DNA from: G942493375 sp942493375
Lineage (GTDB): Bacteria > Armatimonadota > UBA5829
Direction: 5' to 3'
Assembly (NCBI GenBank): GCA_942493375.1
Contig: OW818698.1
Location: 7,006,001 to 7,070,000, forward strand
DNA length: 64,000 nucleotides
Positions 19,568-28,580 of the stretch are shown here, piece by piece; position 1 is the stretch's first letter, and the number at the start of each line of letters is the position of its first letter. A program made the translations under genes and the position numbers. The notes beneath the pieces are model-generated. The model did no database searches. It was not told the DNA's origin and worked only from the letters and a program-made list of their open reading frames with translations.

Positions 19568-19648
19568 TAACCCGCTTTATTCATGACTGACTCAGCGTTA
19601 TTACCTATATCCGGGTAAAAGTGAATCATGACGGATCATGCGGGTTAG
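19568..19648. repeat. Palindromic repeat, family 2, copy B
   Basis: TAACCCGCTTTATTCATGAC at 19568-19587 continues CTGACTCAGC. Its far end, ATGCGGGTTA, closes near 19647. The left half matches the minus-strand reading of 6633-6660. A related half-unit, CTAACCTGTTTTATTCA, lies just upstream, so the spacer between the two PBP genes is built from repeats. Confidence 0.6.
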
Positions 19649-19670
19649 CCGTCCTACCTCTTACCCCCTT

Positions 19671-21959
19671 CTACGGTCTTCCGCCGTGAATGTTGCAAAC
19701 TTGTGTGGGAACCTCATCTATCGGCATTCGTTTCTTACGCTTATTGGGACACGAAGGCCCGGCAAGCATTCCGGAATCAGCACAAACATTAACCTCAGCA
19801 GTACTCAGATCCTCATTTGTCTTTGCCGGTTCTGTAGTCACTGCTGTGTCTGCGTGTAGATCACAAACCTGAGGAATTGCAGACCTGTCAAATTTTTCCC
19901 AATGTGTAGATGTGCATTTTGCCGTGGCTTTCAATCCACTATCATTGCATATTTCCACAGATGCTGTATCGGTCTCTTCCGGGATCGATACATCCGTTCC
20001 GGCTGGAGGAGTATTAGTATCCTTTGGTTTGGTTACTGGAGCTTCAGGCTTTTGTATTGCAGGTAGACCTTCTGCAAGTCTCTTACGCTTTTCCCGCACT
20101 GCATCCAAAACAGGTATAGATTTCTGCATAAATTGGCTCCATATAGGGGCACATACTTTTCCACCAAATGCACTACGCATGGGAGAGTTGTCATCATTTC
20201 CAACCCAGCATGCAGCTACGAGTTTCTTTGGAACATAGCCGATAAACCATGCATCCCGGTCACTGTTCGTCGTTCCAGTCTTGCCGCGAGCTTCCCGTAT
20301 AACTCCAGCCTTGGAACCAGTGCCGTGAGTTACTACATACCTGAGCAGACCGTCCATCGTTTCGACTACTTTTTTGCTCAGGACTTTTCTAGCAGCTGGT
20401 TTGTAGTCCTCGATTGTTTCTCCATGAGCATTTTGAATTCGAATTATGGCACATGGTTCTACGTATTCACCCTCGTTAGCGACGGTTCCGTAAGCTGCCG
20501 CCATTTCCAGAGGATGAACACCTTTTACGCCACCAATAGCGGCTGGCAGATAGGGTTCTAGTTCGGATTTAATTCCCATCATTTCGGCGTATTTGATAAC
20601 TTTCTCAATGCCCACTTTTTCGGCTGTCTTTATGGCGGGTATATTAATAGACTGTGCAACAGCCGTTCTTATACTGACCCAACCACGGAAATGATCGTCA
20701 TAGTTCCTGGGTTTCCAGTCTTTTCCTCCACTACCGGGGTAAGAAACGGGAGAATCCTGAACGCGGTCACTTGGTCTTAATCCTAATTCTGCAATTGCTG
20801 CTGTATAGACAAACAGTTTAAAAGTGCTTCCAGGTTGGCGTCCATTACCTTGCACCGTACGGTTATACTGAGAAGAAGGGTCTACACTACCAACCATTGA
20901 AACAATATAGCCATTAGTAGGATCAAGAGCAACGAAGCAGCCTTCACTCACCCTGCGTGAAGATTCGTATTTACGAACTCCATCGCGCAAAGCTTTCTCA
21001 GCAGCTTGCTGCATCTCATAGTTTAGTGTCGTATATATTCGAAGCCCGCCGTTAAAGATAACTTCATCAGTGAACTTTAACCGGAGTTGTTTGACTACAT
21101 AGTCCATAAAATGAGAAGCTTTGTAAATTGTCCGGCCTCTACGTTTCGGAACAATTCGTATGTTCTCCTGTTTGGCTTCATCCGCATCTGATTTGTCGAT
21201 ATATCCAAGTTGAACCATTCTATTAAGGACAACATCACGCCGGTTTAATGCAGCCTCCTTGTCCTCATAAGGGGACCAGTCGGATGGCCTTCTAGGTAGA
21301 CCTGCCAGCATTGCTGATTCCGAGAGTGAAAGCTGGTCAACGCGCTTGCCAAGATATGTTCGTGCAGCTGCTTGTACACCAAATGCTCCACTTCCATAGT
21401 ACACTCGGTTTAGGTAAAGCTCTAGGATTTTTTCCTTGGAGAAATTGCGTTCGATTAGAATAGCAAGAACAGCTTCCTGTATCTTGCGCTCAACTGTCTT
21501 TCTCTGAGTTAGATATACGTTTCGTGCGAGTTGCTGGGTGATTGTGCTTCCGCCCTGAGCCATTCTATGCCCTCGGAGGTTTTTGTAAATAGCTCTGGCA
21601 ACGCCTCTTAGGTCTACACCGGAGTGCTGATAGAAGCGGCTATCCTCAATAGCTACTGTGGAATTTAAAAGATCCTTGGGGATATCTTCAAGTTTCACAT
21701 TGGTACGGTCTTCGCGGAATATGCGACCTAAAACTACCCCGTCGCTGGAATAGACGATAGTAGCTTCGGGGGCTTCGATGTCTTTCATGCCCTCAGCTTT
21801 TTCCAGCATACTGGAGAGAGTTACGAAGAGGCCAAGAGCTACCCCCACAGAAGCGCTTATTCCAATTAGCACCAGAATCTGTAGAAATGTAACCAAAGAC
21901 CTTAATTTACTTTTTGGGGCCTTGCGGATGGCCCTTGTTGGCCTGTGTTGAGTCCTCAT
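19671..21959 (-). CDS. Class A penicillin-binding protein (PBP1A type)
   Basis: A 762-residue bifunctional peptidoglycan synthase. One membrane helix (23-47) is followed by a GT51 transglycosylase domain with the catalytic E105 (AIEDSRFY) and QGGSTITQQLARN (135-147). The transpeptidase domain has S378 (QPGSTFK), SIN (437-439) and KTG (560-562). Beyond residue 640 there is a Pro/Thr linker and two related cysteine modules (~668-702 and ~723-758), each with C-x-DSG, a second Cys, and QVC-(D/N)-x-H. This tail is an unusual addition, discussed in the findings. The start ATG lacks a good ribosome site. Confidence 0.92.
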   Translation of the reverse strand: MRTQHRPTRAIRKAPKSKLRSLVTFLQILVLIGISASVGVALGLFVTLSSMLEKAEGMKDIEAPEATIVYSSDGVVLGRIFREDRTNVKLEDIPKDLLNSTVAIEDSRFYQHSGVDLRGVARAIYKNLRGHRMAQGGSTITQQLARNVYLTQRKTVERKIQEAVLAILIERNFSKEKILELYLNRVYYGSGAFGVQAAARTYLGKRVDQLSLSESAMLAGLPRRPSDWSPYEDKEAALNRRDVVLNRMVQLGYIDKSDADEAKQENIRIVPKRRGRTIYKASHFMDYVVKQLRLKFTDEVIFNGGLRIYTTLNYEMQQAAEKALRDGVRKYESSRRVSEGCFVALDPTNGYIVSMVGSVDPSSQYNRTVQGNGRQPGSTFKLFVYTAAIAELGLRPSDRVQDSPVSYPGSGGKDWKPRNYDDHFRGWVSIRTAVAQSINIPAIKTAEKVGIEKVIKYAEMMGIKSELEPYLPAAIGGVKGVHPLEMAAAYGTVANEGEYVEPCAIIRIQNAHGETIEDYKPAARKVLSKKVVETMDGLLRYVVTHGTGSKAGVIREARGKTGTTNSDRDAWFIGYVPKKLVAACWVGNDDNSPMRSAFGGKVCAPIWSQFMQKSIPVLDAVREKRKRLAEGLPAIQKPEAPVTKPKDTNTPPAGTDVSIPEETDTASVEICNDSGLKATAKCTSTHWEKFDRSAIPQVCDLHADTAVTTEPAKTNEDLSTAEVNVCADSGMLAGPSCPNKRKKRMPIDEVPTQVCNIHGGRP

Positions 21960-22175
21960 AGTATTGCAAACTCATTATAGTACCGAGCATCCTTGCTGTC
22001 AAACTGACGCGTAATATACAAGGTAAATATCTGCATTATTAAATAAAACTCCTTCAGTATTTACTTAGGTAATTGACTCAGGAGCAAAATTTCAATAAAC
22101 ACTCGACAGCTGCATTTTGAGCGTATATTTTATGCTTTGAATACAATCGTCTATAATATAGCTGGGTATAAAAAT

Positions 22176-22535
22176 ATGTATGAAATAACAGTTGAAGATA
22201 CTTTTGATTCTGCACACTGCCTAACGGAATACGATGGCGCCTGCAGTAACCTACATGGCCACACTTACCGCACAATAGTCAGGTTTCGTTTCTCTGAACT
22301 CGGTAGCAGTGGTATGGCAATAGACTTTGCGTATGCTAAAAAAGTGATCCATGAAGTCCTTTCAATAATGGACCACCAATATATTAACGACGTGAAACAG
22401 TTCAAAGATACACCACCAAGCGCAGAAAATATTTCTTCTTTTATCTTTTATCAGGTAAAACAGCAGATACCACAGGTTCACAGCGTCAGTGTTTGGGAAA
22501 CTCCTACTAACTGTGCAACGTTTTTTGAGGACTGA
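22176..22535 (+). CDS. queD: 6-carboxytetrahydropterin synthase
   Basis: QueD converts 7,8-dihydroneopterin triphosphate to 6-carboxy-5,6,7,8-tetrahydropterin, an early step to preQ0. The 119-residue protein has the zinc-binding histidines in DSAHCL and LHGHTY, the substrate-binding MDHQYIND segment, and the C-terminal VSVWETPTNCATF with the conserved Glu. I start it at MYEITVEDTF (22176), because the 13 in-frame residues upstream are not conserved. It is the first gene of an operon with queE and a dehydratase-like gene. Confidence 0.92.
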   Translation: MYEITVEDTFDSAHCLTEYDGACSNLHGHTYRTIVRFRFSELGSSGMAIDFAYAKKVIHEVLSIMDHQYINDVKQFKDTPPSAENISSFIFYQVKQQIPQVHSVSVWETPTNCATFFED

Positions 22536-22542
22536 CTGTTCA

Positions 22543-23259
22543 TTGAAATCCAATAAATTGATAGGAAAAGTGGTAGAAATATTCGCCTCGATTCAAGGTG
22601 AAGGATTATTTTGCGGTCAGAGGCAGACCTTCGTCCGTATGCATGCATGCAACCTTGCATGTGCTTACTGTGATACATCAAATGCTCTGCAAGATCATCC
22701 ATATACTGAGATGACTGCTCTGCAGGTGGTTCAGGAATGTGAAGCATTGGGTGTATCCGATATATCTCTTACAGGTGGAGAACCATTGTTGCAGGCAGAG
22801 TTCCTATCTGATGTCATAATCACAATGAAGAACCCTACTTGCAATGTATCTGTTCATCGACGGCCATTCAGATTTCATCTGGAAACCAACGGCACACTTT
22901 CAGCACCTATGAAACGGATAGACCATCTCGTCGATGTCATTGCGATGGACATCAAACTACCAAGTGCAACAGGATTAGTTCCCATATGGGAAAAGCACGC
23001 CGATTTCCTTGAAGCCTGCAGCAAAGAAAAAGTATTCGCAAAAGTGGTTGTTGCCGCAGAATCTACTCAAGATGAGATAATAACCGCTTCCAAACTCGTC
23101 TCAGAAATTTCCCCGAATATTCCTATGATACTGCAACCAATGTCAGGTTCAAATCAACCATCAGGCGAGATACTCATGAGATATCAAGACATTGCTCTTG
23201 GTTTTCTCTCAGATGTCCGGGTAATTCCACAATGCCACAAGATTCTGGGTGTCAGATGA
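22543..23259 (+). CDS. queE: 7-carboxy-7-deazaguanine synthase
   Basis: QueE is a radical SAM enzyme that contracts 6-carboxytetrahydropterin to 7-carboxy-7-deazaguanine. The family signature FASIQGEG is followed by the cluster-binding CNLACAYC (C-x3-C-x2-C), and SLTGGEPLLQ is the SAM-binding GGE motif. The likely start is TTG at 22543, 7 nt after the queD stop, with GAGG about 12 nt upstream; an ATG at 22489 would overlap queD by 47 nt and adds no conserved residues. The protein is about 238 residues. Its stop overlaps the next start (ATGA). Confidence 0.92.
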   Translation: MKSNKLIGKVVEIFASIQGEGLFCGQRQTFVRMHACNLACAYCDTSNALQDHPYTEMTALQVVQECEALGVSDISLTGGEPLLQAEFLSDVIITMKNPTCNVSVHRRPFRFHLETNGTLSAPMKRIDHLVDVIAMDIKLPSATGLVPIWEKHADFLEACSKEKVFAKVVVAAESTQDEIITASKLVSEISPNIPMILQPMSGSNQPSGEILMRYQDIALGFLSDVRVIPQCHKILGVR

Positions 23260-24239
23260 AGAGAGTAGGGCTTACCTCGACAGTTCCAGTTGAAGTCATA
23301 TATGCAGCCGGTTGGACTCCCATTGACCTCAACAACGTCTTCATTACCTCCAAAGACCCGCAGGAGATGGTGTCCAGTGCCGAGAGAGAAGGATATCCCA
23401 GGAATGCGTGTGGTTGGATAAAAGGGATATATACCGCAGCTATGCGTTCAGACCTGGATGCAGTCATTGCAGTTGTAGAAGGTGATTGTTCTCAGACACA
23501 CGCAATGACCGAGACCTGGCAGATGGCTGGCATGCGGATTATTCCGTTTTCTTATCCATACAGCCGTAATGCCGATGAGCTAAAAAACTCTATAGAAAAA
23601 CTGATGGTAGAGTTGGGCACTGATTGGGATAAGGTTAATGCATGGAAGGCAAGACTCGATAGTATCCGTTCAAAAGTATGGAAACTCGATGATCTAACAT
23701 GGCAGGACCTTGCATATTCCTCGCAGCAGAACCATTACTTCCAGGTCTGTTGCAGTGATTTCAACAGTGATCCGGATGTTTTTGAACTCGAAATCGATAC
23801 CGCCCTCAATAATCCAACACCCGGAAAAGCTAATATCAGGCTTGGTTTCATAGGTGTTCCGCCGATTTTTAGTGATTTGTATGGCTTTATAGACAATCAT
23901 GGAGCCAGGGTAGTTTTCAATGAAGTACAGAGGCAGTTTACAATGCCTTTTGATACAGATGACATCGTCCAGCAGTATTTACGCTACACATATCCCTACG
24001 ATATATTCGGTAGAGTAGAGGACATCAACCGCGAAATCGAGCGAAGGGAGATAGACGGCATTATCCACTACACTCAGAGCTTCTGTTTCCGCCAGATAGA
24101 GGATATCATAGTCAGAAAACAGGTCAATGTGCCAATACTGACCATCGAGGGAGACTCCCCGTGCTCCCTTGACGCCAGAACCAGCTTAAGGATAGAGAGC
24201 TTTCTGGAAATGCTGGACTGGAAGACTGCTAAAAAATAG
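23256..24239 (+). CDS. 2-hydroxyacyl-CoA dehydratase-like Fe-S protein
   Basis: A 327-residue protein of the HgdB/BcrC-like (2-hydroxyacyl-CoA dehydratase D-component) superfamily. It begins MKRVGLTSTVPVEVIYAAGW, and has candidate [4Fe-4S] ligands C52 (NACGW), C78 (EGDCSQTH) and C277 (YTQSFCFRQIED). Known relatives bind an iron-sulfur cluster for difficult one-electron reductions. It starts inside the queE stop codon (ATGA), so it is translationally coupled to queuosine genes; no partner subunit or activator ATPase is nearby. A role in deazapurine chemistry or reductant supply is inference. An in-frame ATG at 23232 is less likely. Confidence 0.75.
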   Translation: MKRVGLTSTVPVEVIYAAGWTPIDLNNVFITSKDPQEMVSSAEREGYPRNACGWIKGIYTAAMRSDLDAVIAVVEGDCSQTHAMTETWQMAGMRIIPFSYPYSRNADELKNSIEKLMVELGTDWDKVNAWKARLDSIRSKVWKLDDLTWQDLAYSSQQNHYFQVCCSDFNSDPDVFELEIDTALNNPTPGKANIRLGFIGVPPIFSDLYGFIDNHGARVVFNEVQRQFTMPFDTDDIVQQYLRYTYPYDIFGRVEDINREIERREIDGIIHYTQSFCFRQIEDIIVRKQVNVPILTIEGDSPCSLDARTSLRIESFLEMLDWKTAKK

Positions 24240-24290
24240 TAGTGTTTAATTCTATTTCACGAACGGATCACGCATATATTTATCAAAAAA

Positions 24291-26489
24291 CTATTTGTTA
24301 GCTAATATCTTGTCCAACCAATCCATAAACATTTGCTGCTGGGGCTCAAGGAATTCATTGGTGTCGACTGGTGTCAGATGTGTCAGCTTAGAATCCATCC
24401 CTGCCTGCTTCAAAACTTCTTTAGTAGAAATTACACACAGCCTTATATCTTCCGGATCGGCCATTCTGTCTCGTTTGGGTGTGACTAACAGGCATGGCTT
24501 AGGTGCAATCAACGATAACAGGGTATCATAATCATACGGGAGTTTATCTTGTTTACCTTTGTAGAGCCCCAGCAAAGGCAGTAGGGCACGCTTCTCCCAT
24601 AACCACCTCAGACCTCCTGAGTTTTTATTATCGGTATCTGTTCTCATTGGAGTAAATCCGCAAAATGAGGCAACTCCTGCAACACGGTCATCCAGTGCTG
24701 CTGCATACAATCCTACGGTTCCGCCGAGTGAATATCCCAGAAGAAATATATTCCCTTTTTGTATTTGAGGGATAGCTGATTTAGATTCACCCTTGCCGTC
24801 ATTTAGGAAATCTATAGCAGCAGACACATCTGCAACCATTCTCCCCATGCGTGACCACTTTGGATAGTCTGTGTAGAAACTGGTCCCTTCCAGCAACCTG
24901 CTGCCAAAACCTACTTGGTCATATGCCAGGACCACATATCCGTGCGCTGCAAGTCGATGGCACAATCCGGCGCCTGGTTCTCCTGTTAAATACCACACAG
25001 GCAGTTCGCCATAACCTGTTGCATAGGAATATGGATGCAGCCAAATAACGACAGGTAGTGGACCTTTGATATTTGAGCTGTAAAAGATATCGCCTTTGAT
25101 TCCACTGCCAAATGAAACAGGAACTTTAACTACCTCAGGCAACGGACCGACATCATGGTTCAGGTCTTGTGATTCAAGATCGCTATAGAAATTGCCCTTT
25201 CCGTTCCATTTTGCTGCATCAACCGAAGCTTGCCCGAGAAACCAGCGGATTATGTTCTTTTTATCAGTTGAATTCTTAGCTTTTACTGTTGGAAAAGTAA
25301 GGTCAGCCTTGGTCAAATGGGATTTCCATTTTTTCCAATCAAAATCATGAAGTAATCGTTCAGGAAACTGCGCTTGAGTCGCGCTGCCCCTGCCAAATGC
25401 AAGGTCAAACCAGTCAACATTCTGGTTCTGAGATTTCTGATCAACTATACCATCAGGATCATTGTGTCCGCCTGGTCTGTAGATCACACGGATGTTTTCC
25501 TCACGTCCCAGGAACTTATATGCTGTTTTTGCATCGAGATACGTTTGTTCAACAGCATAGTTAGGATCGGAATCATCAGTGTAACCGGTGTGAATCATAC
25601 ATCGCCTGGGAGCAATGAGACCAAACCAACCGTTAACGTCTATTGGAAGTTCATTCTCTCTCCCTGTGTAGGATTTTAGACTGGGAATAAACCACTCACC
25701 AGGGAAATCCTCAGGTGCTTCGCTAAAGCTATACCTGGCAGCAAAACGATACGAACAGGATGCCGGTGTGCCAGGACTCCGAGCAACAACACATGTGATT
25801 CTGGGATCATTAGCAGTAGCAATTATTGACTGTTTCCCGTACCTTGAATGCCCTATAATCCCAATCTGATCCTTAGCAATCTTGTATCCACTATCAGGTG
25901 CCAGTAGATAATCGAGTGCTCTGCCGGCAATCCATGCTTTCACCGCAATCTCAGACCACGTAGCTTCCGGATATTCACTGCGAAATACCGTCCATATACT
26001 TTCATAACCCGGATAATCAACCTCATTGTGATTGCTATCAATCCCGGGATAAAGACAGACCAGATAGCCCCGCTTAACAGCAGTCTTTGCCCAACCTATT
26101 TGATAGTATCGAGGAGCGACCAGAAGAACCGGGTACGGCTCTTTTTCCGATGGAATCCATACTTCAACTTCGAAAGAAACCTTGTTAGGAGTATCAAATG
26201 TCAGCTTTACACGCCGTTTGCTACCGAAATCCGTAGGAGTTTCACTCAATACCTCAGATTTTAATAAACCTGGAGTTACAACTGGAAAAGTGCCGATGTA
26301 ATACCTGCACATCAGTTCCTTGATCTCTATCCTACGCTTCTCCCAGTCTGCTTTAGTCCGAACTCTTTCGCCATTAGCAAATTCAAGCAACGGTGGAAGA
26401 TCTGCACGCGTGGATTTATATTTAGGATCAGCCAATATGGATCCTCCCAATGAAACGCATAACAACATTACCAGTAACAAACATTGCAT
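24291..26489 (-). CDS. Secreted two-domain alpha/beta hydrolase (CE15-like)
   Basis: A 732-residue exported protein with a signal peptide (~1-20) and two alpha/beta-hydrolase domains. The first (~60-370) has nucleophile S215 in GHSRYGK, the pattern of CE15 glucuronoyl esterases, and a candidate histidine H342 (GGHND). The second (~440-730) has S587 in GYSLGG and the HPYSYATGYG oxyanion strand. CE15 enzymes cut ester links between xylan glucuronate and lignin; the second domain may be an acetyl-xylan esterase. It follows the beta-helix gene with a 2-nt gap, so the two are one operon. Confidence 0.78.
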   Translation of the reverse strand: MQCLLLVMLLCVSLGGSILADPKYKSTRADLPPLLEFANGERVRTKADWEKRRIEIKELMCRYYIGTFPVVTPGLLKSEVLSETPTDFGSKRRVKLTFDTPNKVSFEVEVWIPSEKEPYPVLLVAPRYYQIGWAKTAVKRGYLVCLYPGIDSNHNEVDYPGYESIWTVFRSEYPEATWSEIAVKAWIAGRALDYLLAPDSGYKIAKDQIGIIGHSRYGKQSIIATANDPRITCVVARSPGTPASCSYRFAARYSFSEAPEDFPGEWFIPSLKSYTGRENELPIDVNGWFGLIAPRRCMIHTGYTDDSDPNYAVEQTYLDAKTAYKFLGREENIRVIYRPGGHNDPDGIVDQKSQNQNVDWFDLAFGRGSATQAQFPERLLHDFDWKKWKSHLTKADLTFPTVKAKNSTDKKNIIRWFLGQASVDAAKWNGKGNFYSDLESQDLNHDVGPLPEVVKVPVSFGSGIKGDIFYSSNIKGPLPVVIWLHPYSYATGYGELPVWYLTGEPGAGLCHRLAAHGYVVLAYDQVGFGSRLLEGTSFYTDYPKWSRMGRMVADVSAAIDFLNDGKGESKSAIPQIQKGNIFLLGYSLGGTVGLYAAALDDRVAGVASFCGFTPMRTDTDNKNSGGLRWLWEKRALLPLLGLYKGKQDKLPYDYDTLLSLIAPKPCLLVTPKRDRMADPEDIRLCVISTKEVLKQAGMDSKLTHLTPVDTNEFLEPQQQMFMDWLDKILANK

Positions 26490-26491
26490 AT

Positions 26492-28420
26492 TTAGAGTCC
26501 TGAGGCATTCTTTCTGATTTTTCTTGGATCGACAGAAAATGGCGTGCCATCCAGAGGTATATTCACTAACGGACCAACAGTGAACACATTCACCGGTCGG
26601 AGTTTACCCATAAGATCGCATGTGAGTAGCTCTTTTATCGATGCAACTTGTGGGAGAATATCCGGGAATGCAGGGAAGGATAGTGGCGCTGTTGTTTTTA
26701 GACTAAGAGTCAGTTTGTCAGGATCGAATGAAACATCGATTTGAGCTAGCATTGAATTCACATCCTGTCCGATGTTTTGCCATTCACTCATGTTCATTAC
26801 TGTTCCACTTACTTTGGCATTATTGCTGTCAATGAACGACCCGCGCAGGTTGTCTTCACGCGTACCGAAAAGGTTATAGTCGGATTTTGAAGTTCGGTTT
26901 GGAGTCTGAAAATATTTTGGGAATCCTGTGATAATGTTACCAAATACCCGATTATCGTCCTCATATGGAGGATTTACTCGTGCTGGATCGCCGTGACGCA
27001 GGTGAACTGCACAATCCTTACCTTCTGAAATCAGATTCTGTATTAAGACAGTGTGTCCGACATCGTGTTGGTAGTAGCCATGGGCAGTGCTCTTCATCAT
27101 AATGTTGTTGTCTACAAGATTGGGCCCATCATTAATTTCCAGAAACACATGTCCGAAAAGTGGAGAACTGGTATCGTAGAACACATTGCGAGTGACGCGG
27201 GTATTGAATATGTACCCATCTAACCAAAGGGAAGAGCCATAGGCTGTGCGTAGAAATACATTTCGGCGTATGATTGAGTTCCTGGTAGTATGCAACTTGA
27301 TTCCAGCCGATTCATAATGCTCAGTAACAGGCATCCAGCAGTTGTCTGTTATCAGATTATCCTCAATCAGAAGATTTTCGTTTGCTACATAGTTAGCTCC
27401 CATCCATGCGGATACCGCCGATATTCCACAGTGATGAATATGGTTGCGACGTATAATGTGATACCCTTGCATTTTACCAGGGGCCAAATTCCACCAGAAC
27501 TGGCCGCCAACATCCATGCCCAGTGTATTGGCATACCCAATCTCACAATCCTCAATAATCCAGTGGTGACCGGATGTGGAGCTCAATAGGCCCTTTTGAG
27601 GAGGGGGAATGGGGACTCCATTCGCTGCATGGAACATATGAAATCCTTTTACACGAATATAGTTCAAAAAACGGGTGTCCGGAGCAAAAACTTGCTCTCT
27701 TGTGGTGATCTCAAATGCTAACTTATTCGGTTTGGCGTCTGCAGGCAGTCGAACGTGCACTGTCATCCCGTTTTCTTCTACCCAAAACCTGGCATCTCCC
27801 TCCTGTAGATCCCAATATAGACTTACTTGCTTTAGTTGCACGCCATCTACAAATATCTGACCACACCGCTGGTCAAATGTTGGATAGTGCTTCCAGGCAA
27901 TTGAATCTTTTTGGACTGGAAAGTTCTGGATGCAGAAGGTATTAGCTCCCTCAAACATGCGAGAATCTAGTTTTGCCTCCCAAGTCACAATACCATCTTT
28001 GAGTTTCTGCATGTAGCGCGTCTTCACCCATTTCGGTTTCCAAATATCAGAGCCTTTGATTACAATCGACTCGCCAGGCGCAGCTTCATAAGAAATCATC
28101 TTGTCTGGTCCATCTCCACCGCGTTCAGGGCGTACGCATTCACGATAAACACCAGTATGGACGACTACCCTCTCTCCAGGACGAAGCATTCTTGCAGCTT
28201 TGCTGATAGTTTTCCAGGGAAGAGCAATGGTCCCGGGATTATTGTCGGATGCTTTGGTATTTTTCTGAGCGACGTGATAAGTGCGTTGAAATGTTAATGA
28301 TTGTTCCCAGTTGCTAAATTGCTTGCCATCAGGTAGCTTTACTGGTTCAAAACCCGCAGCAGCAGTGGTCTGGTAAAATAGCAGTGAGAGGAGCGTGGAA
28401 ATCAAACAGGCTTTGGTCAT
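26492..28420 (-). CDS. Secreted parallel beta-helix protein
   Basis: A 642-residue exported protein: signal peptide (MTKACLISTLLSLLFYQTTA), then an N-terminal DUF1565-like entry (SDNNPGTIALPWKTISKAARMLRPGERVVV) and right-handed beta-helix repeats from ~260 to 520, with many N-x-I/V/L-I-x-x-N turns (LLIEDNLITDNC, SIIRRNVFLRTA, LVDNNIMM). Such proteins include polysaccharide lyases and glycosidases. I see no definite catalytic motif. The gene is upstream of the esterase and the pair may process one plant or microbial glycan. AAAGGT precedes the ATG. Confidence 0.8.
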   Translation of the reverse strand: MTKACLISTLLSLLFYQTTAAAGFEPVKLPDGKQFSNWEQSLTFQRTYHVAQKNTKASDNNPGTIALPWKTISKAARMLRPGERVVVHTGVYRECVRPERGGDGPDKMISYEAAPGESIVIKGSDIWKPKWVKTRYMQKLKDGIVTWEAKLDSRMFEGANTFCIQNFPVQKDSIAWKHYPTFDQRCGQIFVDGVQLKQVSLYWDLQEGDARFWVEENGMTVHVRLPADAKPNKLAFEITTREQVFAPDTRFLNYIRVKGFHMFHAANGVPIPPPQKGLLSSTSGHHWIIEDCEIGYANTLGMDVGGQFWWNLAPGKMQGYHIIRRNHIHHCGISAVSAWMGANYVANENLLIEDNLITDNCWMPVTEHYESAGIKLHTTRNSIIRRNVFLRTAYGSSLWLDGYIFNTRVTRNVFYDTSSPLFGHVFLEINDGPNLVDNNIMMKSTAHGYYQHDVGHTVLIQNLISEGKDCAVHLRHGDPARVNPPYEDDNRVFGNIITGFPKYFQTPNRTSKSDYNLFGTREDNLRGSFIDSNNAKVSGTVMNMSEWQNIGQDVNSMLAQIDVSFDPDKLTLSLKTTAPLSFPAFPDILPQVASIKELLTCDLMGKLRPVNVFTVGPLVNIPLDGTPFSVDPRKIRKNASGL

Positions 28421-28527
28421 CTTTAATACCTTTTACTGTGTCAGTATGATGTCATAGGCTTTATGAGTTAGAAAACACCGTATAAAGAAGCATTACTGCT
28501 GGATATTTTGAGGATACACATAATATG

Positions 28528-28564
28528 CAAGTGAGCCGGAGTATACATTGCTCCGGCTCACTTG
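28528..28564 (-). terminator. 14-bp perfect hairpin after sugar isomerase gene
   Basis: CAAGTGAGCCGGAG (28528-28541) pairs with CTCCGGCTCACTTG (28551-28564); the loop is TATACATTG. It begins 16 nt past the stop codon of the minus-strand isomerase. No strong U-tract follows. The loop word recurs in the hairpin at 43760-43787. Confidence 0.55.
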
Positions 28565-28580
28565 TATGTTGGTTATAGAT

